A DNA stretch of 12,330 bases from Candidatus Izemoplasmatales bacterium (GTDB lineage Bacteria; Bacillota_I; Bacilli_A; Izemoplasmatales; Hujiaoplasmataceae): positions 1 to 12,330 of the forward strand of contig JAQVTV010000017.1 of NCBI GenBank assembly GCA_028699855.1, in the 5' to 3' direction. Under the pieces are notes generated by a model. It worked only from the letters and a program-made list of their open reading frames with translations, had not been told where the DNA came from and made no database searches. A program made the translations under genes and the position numbers. Positions 6,726 to 12,330 of the stretch are shown in pieces (within the stretch, counting starts at the first letter, position 1; every line of letters begins with the position of its first letter).

Positions 6726-6754
6726 TTTAAAAGTCTTGCCTTTTATTATATAAT
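6726..6754 (+). promoter_or_regulatory. Promoter of ispH
   Basis: The -35 is TTTAAA (6726-6731, 4 of 6), the spacer is 17 bp and the -10 is a perfect TATAAT (6749-6754). Transcription would begin near 6761, giving a leader of about 30 bases that carries the strong AAAGGAGG. Confidence 0.65.
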
Positions 6755-6773
6755 AGAAACGGATAAAAGTAAA
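6745..6773 (-). promoter_or_regulatory. Promoter of the helicase-nfo-trmL operon
   Basis: On the minus strand the -35 is TTTACT (6773-6768, 4 of 6), the spacer is 17 bp and the -10 is a perfect TATAAT (6750-6745). The leader would be about 28 bases. It overlaps the ispH promoter head-on and shares 2 bp of the opposing -10 hexamer. Confidence 0.6.
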
Positions 6774-6776
6774 TCA

Positions 6777-6784
6777 AAAGGAGG
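6777..6784 (+). promoter_or_regulatory. Ribosome binding site that selects the second of two ATGs for ispH
   Basis: AAAGGAGG directly abuts an in-frame ATG at 6785, with no spacer, and stands 6 bases before the ATG at 6791. Only the second is a usable start, and it gives the standard IspH N-terminus. Confidence 0.85.
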
Positions 6785-6790
6785 ATGACC

Positions 6791-7666
6791 ATGCGCGTCA
6801 TACCGATTGTCCCTCGCGGTTTCTGCCCGGGTGTGGTTCATGCGATCCGCCTCGTGGAACAAGCCCTGAAGGATCCCCATACGGAAAAGCCCATCTATGT
6901 CTTGGGCATGATTGTCCATAATCGCCATGTCGTCGATAAACTGAATGCCGAAGGCGCGATTTTTCTCGATGACGCGTTGAAAACAAAAGCGGAGTGGATA
7001 GATTCCATATCCTCGGGAACGATCATCATTACCGCTCATGGCGTCGCTCCCCACCTAGTACAGCGCATTCACGAAAAAGGACTCAGCTTGATTGATGGTA
7101 CCTGCAGGGATGTCACCCGAACCCATGAACTCATCCGCAATCATCTTCAACTGGGATTTCAAATCATATACATCGGCAAGAGACTTCACCCGGAGTCTTC
7201 TGCCGTATGCGGAATCGATCCCGGAATCATTTTGGTCGAATCCGAAGAAGACATCTCCAATCTCATGATTCCCAATCCGAATATCTTTGTCACCAACCAA
7301 ACGACGTTCAGCCAATATGACATCCAACCGATCCTGGACGCGATCGGTAAGCAATTTACCGAAGCTATCATCCAAAATGAGATATGCGATTCCACACGTG
7401 TTCGCCAACAAGCAATCACTCAATTCAATCACGATGTCGATTTATGCTATATCGTCGGCGATCCCAAAAGCAACAACACCCGAAATCTGGCTAAAGTCAG
7501 CGCTGAAGTGACACAGACTAACACGATCCAGATCCAATCTGTCGCTGACATCGATACACGCGATCTCATCGGGGTGGAAACCGTCAGTGTCTCATCCGGG
7601 GCTTCAACGCCACCTGAACTGACGAAAGCCGTCATTGACTTTTTAACGCACTATCAGGGCAAATGA
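6791..7666 (+). CDS. ispH: 4-hydroxy-3-methylbut-2-enyl diphosphate reductase IspH
   Basis: IspH performs the last step of the MEP pathway, reducing HMBPP to IPP and DMAPP with an iron-sulphur cluster. The 291-residue protein has the three cluster cysteines C12 (GFCPGV), C105 (DGTCRDV) and C199 (ICDSTRVRQ). Substrate-site residues are also present: H43 (VHNRHVV), H83 (TAHGV), H133 and E135 (LHPESS), T168-N169-Q170, S227/N229 in GDPKSNNTRNL, and S269 in SSGASTP. The loop after HPE (SSAVCGI) differs slightly from the usual HPEVxG. C140 and C219 are extra cysteines. The gene diverges from the helicase operon, whereas in Bacillus subtilis the corresponding genes (yqfP, yqfR, yqfS) read the same way. 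Its partner enzyme Dxs is encoded at the other end of the window. Confidence 0.97.
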   Translation: MRVIPIVPRGFCPGVVHAIRLVEQALKDPHTEKPIYVLGMIVHNRHVVDKLNAEGAIFLDDALKTKAEWIDSISSGTIIITAHGVAPHLVQRIHEKGLSLIDGTCRDVTRTHELIRNHLQLGFQIIYIGKRLHPESSAVCGIDPGIILVESEEDISNLMIPNPNIFVTNQTTFSQYDIQPILDAIGKQFTEAIIQNEICDSTRVRQQAITQFNHDVDLCYIVGDPKSNNTRNLAKVSAEVTQTNTIQIQSVADIDTRDLIGVETVSVSSGASTPPELTKAVIDFLTHYQGK

Positions 7667-7669
7667 TAT

Positions 7670-7692
7670 CATCGAAAAATCCATCGAAAAAT
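7670..7692 (+). repeat. Tandem 11-base direct repeat CATCGAAAAAT
   Basis: Two perfect copies (7670-7680 and 7682-7692) with a 12-base period lie just after the ispH stop and just before the promoter of the 59-residue protein gene. The second copy can also pair with ATTTTTTCG (7700-7708), forming a weak AT-rich hairpin. It could be a regulator site, a poor ispH terminator or chance. Confidence 0.5.
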
Positions 7693-7719
7693 ATGCTTTA
7701 TTTTTTCGCTGATTTCGTT

Positions 7720-7725
7720 TATAAT
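7720..7725 (+). promoter_or_regulatory. Candidate -10 box for the 59-residue protein gene
   Basis: A perfect TATAAT lies 29 bases before the start codon. At 17 bp upstream there is only TTTATT (7697-7702, 3 of 6), so the promoter is weak or activator-dependent. Read-through from ispH is the alternative, since no strong terminator separates the two genes. Confidence 0.5.
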
Positions 7726-7754
7726 ATATAAGCGACGGGATTCGAGGTGAAACC

Positions 7755-7934
7755 ATGGCACAAAACCAATCCAAAGCAAAACACACCGAAGCACAACGAG
7801 AGATCAAAGCCTTCAACCCTACGAAAAGCAAGGTAGGAAAAGTGATCATTGTCATTCTCGCCCTTGGTATGTTTTTAGCTACATTGCTTGCGGCGATCAT
7901 CAATATCATCGACTCTTTCAAATCGCTCGGTTAA
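7755..7934 (+). CDS. Unrecognised 59-residue single-pass membrane protein
   Basis: I do not recognise this protein. The first 29 residues are polar and basic (MAQNQSKAKHTEAQREIK, then FNPTKSKVGK) with no signal-peptide cleavage site. Residues 30-52 form one strongly hydrophobic helix containing a GMFLATLLAA stretch, and a short tail ends DSFKSLG. The net positive N-terminus suggests it stays in the cytoplasm (N-in, C-out). The start at ATG 7755 is supported by GAGGTGA at 7744-7750, a candidate TATAAT upstream, and a strong terminator 16 bases after the stop. It resembles the many short Bacillota membrane proteins of unknown role, possibly a DUF4044-type protein, but I cannot confirm that. It follows ispH by 88 bases. 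Confidence 0.75.
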   Translation: MAQNQSKAKHTEAQREIKAFNPTKSKVGKVIIVILALGMFLATLLAAIINIIDSFKSLG

Positions 7935-7950
7935 TCCGTATATTTTAATA

Positions 7951-7982
7951 AAAACTGCCGTTTTCGAAACAACGGCAGTTTT
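7951..7982. terminator. Bidirectional terminator between the 59-residue protein gene and recN
   Basis: A perfect 12-bp stem, AAAACTGCCGTT (7951-7962) with AACGGCAGTTTT (7971-7982), encloses an 8-base loop. The plus strand continues into a T run and the minus strand into AAAA-paired Ts, so it can stop both the ispH-side transcripts and the xseA-recN operon. The recN stop codon lies immediately beyond it. Confidence 0.93.
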
Positions 7983-7983
7983 T

Positions 7984-9666
7984 TTATGAGTTCAGAAGCA
8001 ATTCCTTGGCGTTCTCAAGACTGGATGGACTCAAGTGGTCTCCCGAAATCATCTTCGCGATTTCCGCAATGCGCGCATCAAAATTCAAATAACTCGCAGA
8101 TGCTTGCGTACGGCCATCTCTGACATGCTTCTCGACATGGATATGATGCATGCCCTTAGCCACGACTTGGGGAATATGCGTAATGGATAAGACTTGAGTG
8201 TTTTCCGATATTTGACGCATCTTTCTGGCAATCTGAGTCGCGATGGGTCCGGATATGCCCGTATCGATTTCATCAAAAATCATCGTTGACAATTTTTGAG
8301 ATCGGATAAAGATGGTTTTGAACCCCAACATGACACGGCTCATTTCCCCACCCGATGCGGTTTTCGCCAATGGTTTCAAAGGCTCGCCGAGATTCGTAGA
8401 AATCAAGAAATCAATCTGGTCGATACCCGACTGGGACAAGCGCGATAAATCACGGAACGATTCCGGATGGTCCGGGTGGAATGCGATCTCGATTTGAAAA
8501 TGGGCTAGTCCGAGATCGGAGAGGACAAATTTTAACTCCTTGGCGATTTTCAAGGAGATTTCCTGACGAATCTTAGACAATTTATCCGCTTTTGTAATGG
8601 TGTCGCGAAATAAATCATCGACCCTTTTCTGACATTGTTCGATGTGGACATCAAACGAATCCGCATCCGATAACATGGTTTCGATCTCCGCTTGAAGTTC
8701 GATCAGCTGGGCGATGTCCAGCCGGTATTTTTTCTTGAGCGACTCAAGCATGAAGAGTCGCTCATGAATGCGTTCGAGTTCAAACGGGTCATAATTCATC
8801 TGCTCGATTTTTCGGGATACATCGCGTCCCATGTCTTCCAGATCGTAGTAATGCTCGGCAAGTCTTTCTTCGATGGAGTTGAACTCTTGTGACACGTTCT
8901 TGAGGACTTGGGCGGCATTACGCGCCGCGTACAGGCTCTGTGTCACCGTGGAGTCGGACAAGACCCCGTGAATCACAGTTAATTGTTCTCTGACGCGGTC
9001 GAAATTATCGAGCGTCTTCGCTTGGTCGCGCAACTGATCGTACTCGTCAGCGATGAGATGTGCTTCATGCAACTCATTGAGTTGGAACTCCATCACTTCC
9101 TTGCGTTCAAGAAATGCTTTGTGTCGGGCGTAGAGCCGGTCCAGTTCCGTGACGGTTTGGCGAAGATCAGAAAGTGATTGGCGATAATCATCAAGATGTG
9201 TTTGCGTCAGTTCCAGATTGAAGCCGTCGATCAGCTCCAAATAGTTTTGGGGATTGATCAATCGTTGCGTATCAAATTGCGAATGAATGTCGGCCAGATA
9301 CAAGGAAATCATCCTTAAATCGCTCAGAGTGACGTTTTGCTTGTTGATTTGGATGAGAGATTTGTTTTTGCTGGATAATTCTCGACGAATGACCAACACA
9401 TCTTCATCTTCGTGTAAACCCATGCGCAGAAGTTCATCGCGCAAACGTGCATTCTGAACCACGAATTCTGCTTCGACGATCGCGCTGTCGCAACCGAATC
9501 GGATCATATCCAAACTAGCTCTGTCTCCAAGCAACAGGGCGATGGCATCGATGAGAATACTCTTTCCCGCTCCGGTCTCCCCGGTCAGGACGGTCAGTCC
9601 GGGATGAAAGTCAAGTTCAAGCTGGTCAATGATCGCAAAGTTCTGAATCGAGAGATGTTTAAGCAT
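7984..9666 (-). CDS. recN: DNA repair protein RecN
   Basis: RecN is an SMC-like ATPase that gathers at DNA double-strand breaks and assists RecA-dependent repair. The 560-residue protein has the normal length. Its N-terminal half-domain carries Walker A GETGAGKS (29-36) after the typical opening LSIQNFAIIDQLELDF. The central region, about 150-370, is a heptad-rich coiled coil. The C-terminal half-domain has the ABC signature SGGEMSR (438-444), Walker B MIFDEIDTG (D465, E466), the switch histidine in SITHIPQ (H497), and the closing block ending SLENAKELL. It is last in the xseA-xseB-dxs-recN operon: its ribosome binding site overlaps the dxs stop codon and only 4 bases separate the genes. In Bacillus argR usually precedes recN; here it is absent. 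Confidence 0.97.
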   Translation of the reverse strand: MLKHLSIQNFAIIDQLELDFHPGLTVLTGETGAGKSILIDAIALLLGDRASLDMIRFGCDSAIVEAEFVVQNARLRDELLRMGLHEDEDVLVIRRELSSKNKSLIQINKQNVTLSDLRMISLYLADIHSQFDTQRLINPQNYLELIDGFNLELTQTHLDDYRQSLSDLRQTVTELDRLYARHKAFLERKEVMEFQLNELHEAHLIADEYDQLRDQAKTLDNFDRVREQLTVIHGVLSDSTVTQSLYAARNAAQVLKNVSQEFNSIEERLAEHYYDLEDMGRDVSRKIEQMNYDPFELERIHERLFMLESLKKKYRLDIAQLIELQAEIETMLSDADSFDVHIEQCQKRVDDLFRDTITKADKLSKIRQEISLKIAKELKFVLSDLGLAHFQIEIAFHPDHPESFRDLSRLSQSGIDQIDFLISTNLGEPLKPLAKTASGGEMSRVMLGFKTIFIRSQKLSTMIFDEIDTGISGPIATQIARKMRQISENTQVLSITHIPQVVAKGMHHIHVEKHVRDGRTQASASYLNFDARIAEIAKMISGDHLSPSSLENAKELLLNS

Positions 9667-9670
9667 GGCC

Positions 9671-11539
9671 TTACTCCTTGTCTGGCATCAGGGTTAACGC
9701 ATGAATCAACTCAAGCAGGTGCTCATCATCTACGGCATGGTGCTTCATCACGGAAGTGGCATCGCCATGTTCGATGAAGCGATCGGGAAGGCCGAAAATC
9801 TTGATTGGTACATCGATGTTGCCCAAATCGCTGAGAGTTTCGAGAACAGCTGAACCCAAACCACCCACGCGGCTCGAATCTTCCACGACGATGATGGGAA
9901 GGTGCATCAGATGGAGACGCTGGAGCATATCATGGTCACATGGTTTCAGAAAGCGCGCGTTGATGAGCGTTGCGTCAAGCGAATGTCGCTCGATCAATGC
10001 GGTCATGCGCGGAATGTTTTCACCGTAAGCGATGATAATGATCGATTGTCCCGATACCTCTTCAGTCCATGAGGGTTGCGTAATCGTTTCGCGCTGTGCG
10101 ATTTGATCTTGATTGAAATGCGTCCTGTTCCGCGAATAACGGATCGCGATCGGTAGGCTTGTGTGATGGAAGGCATAATCAAGCAAAGCATACGTTTCCG
10201 AGACGTCTTTTCCTTGAACGATTTCGATATTGGGTATATGACGTAAATACGCGATGTCATATAGACCTTGATGGGTTTCGCCATCGCCGCCGACGAGGCC
10301 CGCGCGATCGATTCCCAATACAACATGGAGTTTTTGACGCGCTACATCGTGAATCACCTGATCGTACGCCCGCTGCAAAAAAGATGAATAAATTGGCACA
10401 AAAACAGACTTATGGTTGATGGCTATAGCTCCGGAAAGACACACGGCGAACGCTTCACAAATTCCCACATCGATGATTTGATCCGGAAAATCTTCTTGAA
10501 ACTTCCTCAAACCCGAGCCATTGATCATGGCAGGGATGATAACGCGAAAATCCGGGTTTTTGGCTGCTTCTTCATAGACGTACTGGGATACGACTTGACT
10601 CCATGTCAAGGAATCCTCGGGCTTATGATGCTTAGGAAGTCCCGTGTCCGGAACGAAGGGATCTACCCCATGCCACATTCCGAGGTGATCATTTTCCGCC
10701 AAGGGATATCCTTTGCCTTTCTTCGTAATCACGTGGAGCACGGTGGGACAGTTGCGTTGTCGCACCAAACGCAAGTACTTCACCAAGGTTTTGATGTTGT
10801 GTCCATCGATGGGACCATAATATTTCAGACCGAATGCGTCGAAAACCGTCATGTTTTTGGCGAACCCGCGGAGCATATTGGCGATACGGATTTTCAGGTC
10901 TCGCAAGCAACGCGGAATACGCGTGCTTTTTGCGGCCTTGACGTAGGTTTTCGATGCACGCATCGAATTCAGTAGTTTGGCAAACGAGCCGACATTTTTA
11001 GAAATGCTCATTTCGTTGTCGTTCAAAATGATGATCGGCGATATGTCGTCGCGATGTCCGAGAAAATTGATCGCCTCGAACGAGAGACCGCTGTTCAGGC
11101 TGCCATCGCCGACGACCGCAATCACTTTGTGGGTTTCTCCGTTCATTTTCTTGGCGAGTTCAAAACCGGCTAAAGCGGCAATCGCCGTGGATGAATGTCC
11201 TGCTTCCCAGCAATCATGGACCGATTCCTCGCGTCGCAAGTAACCCGATAGGCCTTGATACTGCCGAAGCGTCGGAAAATCTTTGGCACGTCCGGTTAGG
11301 ATCTTGTGCACATATGCCTGATGTCCCACATCAAAAATGAGTTTGTCATTCGGTGAATCAAAAACATGATGCAGGGCGATCGTCAGTTCAACGATCCCTA
11401 GATTGGATGAGAGATGACCACCGGTATGAGATACCTGTTCAAGCAAAAAAGAACGAATTTGCGCTGCAAGTTCGTCCATTTCGGCAACGGTCAGCTTCTT
11501 TAGAAATTCCGGATGGGTGATGTTCAATAAATCGATCAT
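9671..11539 (-). CDS. dxs: 1-deoxy-D-xylulose-5-phosphate synthase Dxs
   Basis: Dxs condenses pyruvate with glyceraldehyde 3-phosphate using thiamine diphosphate, the first step of the MEP isoprenoid pathway; the product also feeds thiamine and pyridoxal synthesis. The 622-residue protein is of normal length. It shows H42 (GGHLSSNLG), the cofactor motif GDGSLNSG to NDN (144-175), H290 (WHGVDPF), SSFLQRAYDQ (385-394), DRAGLVGGDGETHQG (411-425, with D419 and H423) and AIRYSRN (465-471). The region around the catalytic glutamate reads ICEAFAVCLSG (360-370) where nearly all Dxs enzymes have IAEQHAVT, so E362 is kept but Gln-His is Ala-Phe. The ribosome binding site (AGGAAG, 14 bases off) is weak, and the start fits the family N-terminus. 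The ispA-type prenyltransferase gene usually found between xseB and dxs is missing. Confidence 0.95.
   Translation of the reverse strand: MIDLLNITHPEFLKKLTVAEMDELAAQIRSFLLEQVSHTGGHLSSNLGIVELTIALHHVFDSPNDKLIFDVGHQAYVHKILTGRAKDFPTLRQYQGLSGYLRREESVHDCWEAGHSSTAIAALAGFELAKKMNGETHKVIAVVGDGSLNSGLSFEAINFLGHRDDISPIIILNDNEMSISKNVGSFAKLLNSMRASKTYVKAAKSTRIPRCLRDLKIRIANMLRGFAKNMTVFDAFGLKYYGPIDGHNIKTLVKYLRLVRQRNCPTVLHVITKKGKGYPLAENDHLGMWHGVDPFVPDTGLPKHHKPEDSLTWSQVVSQYVYEEAAKNPDFRVIIPAMINGSGLRKFQEDFPDQIIDVGICEAFAVCLSGAIAINHKSVFVPIYSSFLQRAYDQVIHDVARQKLHVVLGIDRAGLVGGDGETHQGLYDIAYLRHIPNIEIVQGKDVSETYALLDYAFHHTSLPIAIRYSRNRTHFNQDQIAQRETITQPSWTEEVSGQSIIIIAYGENIPRMTALIERHSLDATLINARFLKPCDHDMLQRLHLMHLPIIVVEDSSRVGGLGSAVLETLSDLGNIDVPIKIFGLPDRFIEHGDATSVMKHHAVDDEHLLELIHALTLMPDKE
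9674..9679 (-). promoter_or_regulatory. Ribosome binding site of recN inside the end of dxs
   Basis: AAGGAG on the minus strand lies within the final codons of dxs, 7 bases before the recN ATG. The arrangement implies co-transcription and possibly translational coupling. Confidence 0.85.
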
Positions 11540-11548
11540 TTTGGATGT

Positions 11549-11770
11549 CTATTCTTCCTGCATCGGAAAATCAACGAGTTCGTCACCTTTCATGAGTTTG
11601 ACGATGACTTCTTCTGCGTTTTTGATCTGTTCGTGACAAAAGTGTGCCAGACGCATCCCTTCCTGGTAGTGCTTCAGGGACTCTTCGAGTGACAAACTTC
11701 CGGATTCGAGTGCCTTAACGATATCTTCGAGTTCTTTCAATGCGCTTTCAAATGTCGGTTTAGGATTCAT
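11549..11770 (-). CDS. xseB: Exodeoxyribonuclease VII small subunit XseB
   Basis: XseB assembles in several copies along the XseA coiled coil; the complex degrades single-stranded DNA from both ends. The 73-residue protein matches the family in length and pattern: FESALKELEDIVKALESGSLSLEESLKHYQEG, then LxxxCHEQIKNAEEVIVKL, an antiparallel pair of helices. The start is ATG at 11770, because AAAGGA (11784-11779) stands 8 bases before it, while the in-frame ATG at 11779 overlaps that site. It overlaps the end of xseA by 11 bases, consistent with the coupled production needed for a fixed subunit ratio, and dxs starts 9 bases after its stop. Confidence 0.95.
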   Translation of the reverse strand: MNPKPTFESALKELEDIVKALESGSLSLEESLKHYQEGMRLAHFCHEQIKNAEEVIVKLMKGDELVDFPMQEE

Positions 11771-12330
11771 GGTTTTCATCCTTTCTGATCGTTTCGACTT
11801 TGCAGTCAACCCGCCCGTCATGCATCAAGATCTGAATCTGGTCATCGACATCCAATGATTGGACCGAAGGAACGACTTGGCTATTCTTGTGGATAATCGA
11901 ATAACCTTTACGCATGATGTGGAGGGGATTGACGAGTTCGAGTTTCTCTGTCAGTGTCTGAAATTGATTGTGGTATCGGTTGAGGATTTGAGGGAAAACG
12001 CGTCGGAGTTGACGATGATAGATTTCCAGATGTTCGCGATGACGCTCCAATAATTTTTTCGGGTGGACCAAGAGCAGTCTCTTTTGGAGATGTTCCACTT
12101 TGAGGTCGGCGTTTTCCACAAGTTGCATCGGACGAACCAACACGGATGATTGCTCGAGGCGCACACATTCATGGCGTTTTTTTTGCGTTTGAGAAACCAT
12201 CGCGCTCACGAGTTGCTTTTTGCGCTCTTTCAACAAATCCGCAAGTTCTTTTTGATCTCTCACGACTATTTCCGCTGCCGCACTCGGCGTAGGCGCGCGC
12301 AAATCCGATACATAATCCGCAATCGTCATG
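11760..12330 (-). CDS. xseA: Exodeoxyribonuclease VII large subunit XseA, C-terminal part (cut by window edge)
   Basis: XseA is the catalytic subunit of exonuclease VII. Only about 190 C-terminal residues are visible. The fragment opens at TIADYVSDLRAPTPSAAAE, which in complete proteins follows the GHETD motif in mid-sequence. The ATG at 12329 is therefore an internal Met codon and the real start lies beyond the window. A long charged helical segment follows (about visible residues 25-125, the XseB-binding coiled coil). The end carries LELVNPLHIMRKGYSII, matching the conserved LSPLxxLxRGYAI block, then a small beta domain (VDDQIQILMHDGRVDCKV). It is the first visible gene of the xseA-xseB-dxs-recN operon. 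Confidence 0.93.
   Translation of the reverse strand, partial: MTIADYVSDLRAPTPSAAAEIVVRDQKELADLLKERKKQLVSAMVSQTQKKRHECVRLEQSSVLVRPMQLVENADLKVEHLQKRLLLVHPKKLLERHREHLEIYHRQLRRVFPQILNRYHNQFQTLTEKLELVNPLHIMRKGYSIIHKNSQVVPSVQSLDVDDQIQILMHDGRVDCKVETIRKDENHES

Noticed and set aside
11771..11821. Longer XseB starting upstream (MTGGLTAKSK...)
   Set aside because: The extension lies inside xseA, resembles no XseB N-terminus, and the ribosome binding site at 11784-11779 points to ATG 11770.
12327..12329. ATG at the window edge as the start of xseA
   Set aside because: TIADYVSDLRAPTPS is a mid-protein motif of XseA; the gene continues beyond the window.
1..12330. tRNA/rRNA genes, CRISPR repeats, insertion sequences, prophage or defence genes, frameshifted pseudogenes
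   Set aside because: Scanned by eye on both strands and none was seen; every large frame is an intact housekeeping-type gene except xseA, which is cut by the window edge.

Overview
The window is a dense, ordinary-looking stretch of a Bacillota (Firmicutes-type) chromosome. Three things point there: strong AAGGAGG-type ribosome binding sites, SigA-like promoters (TATAAT, several with an extended TGn), and gene pairings known from Bacillus (helicase cshB next to nfo; xseA-xseB followed by dxs and recN). TGA ends several genes (ispH, trmL, nfo, the helicase), so this is not the Mycoplasma/Spiroplasma code in which TGA means Trp. Base composition looks intermediate. A lineage near Erysipelotrichia or Acholeplasma-like Mollicutes would fit the reduced operons, but that placement is a guess.

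Layout. Positions 4-579 (minus): nadD, NAD biosynthesis, with its own promoter. Positions 594-910: a divergent intergenic region of about 0.3 kb without a convincing gene. Positions 911-1213 (plus): an unrecognised 100-residue three-helix membrane protein with a clean promoter and terminator. Positions 1320-6710 (minus): RluA-family pseudouridine synthase, M29 aminopeptidase, DUF402/Ntdp-like phosphatase, TrmL tRNA methyltransferase, endonuclease IV and a CshB-like DEAD-box helicase. In transcription order this block starts at the helicase. Helicase-nfo-trmL are joined by two ATGA overlaps, and the last genes have extra internal promoters. Positions 6711-6790: a compact divergent promoter whose palindromic ATTATATAAT serves as -10 on both strands. 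Positions 6791-7934 (plus): ispH and a 59-residue single-pass membrane protein. Positions 7951-7982: a bidirectional terminator. Positions 7984-12330 (minus): xseA (cut by the window edge), xseB, dxs and recN in one tight operon.

How the genes fit together. Both ends of the MEP isoprenoid pathway are here (dxs, first enzyme; ispH, last enzyme), in different transcription units on opposite strands. DNA repair is the second theme: Nfo for abasic sites, RecN for double-strand breaks, exonuclease VII (XseA/XseB). RNA metabolism is the third: CshB-like helicase, TrmL, pseudouridine synthase.

No mobile element, CRISPR array, tRNA or rRNA gene, or defence cassette was seen. I did not find a new multi-gene system. 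The points most worth a second look are sequence-level oddities: an altered active-site neighbourhood in Dxs, a degenerate motif Ia in the helicase, the shared palindromic -10, two orphan small membrane proteins, and the structured 641-853 intergenic region.
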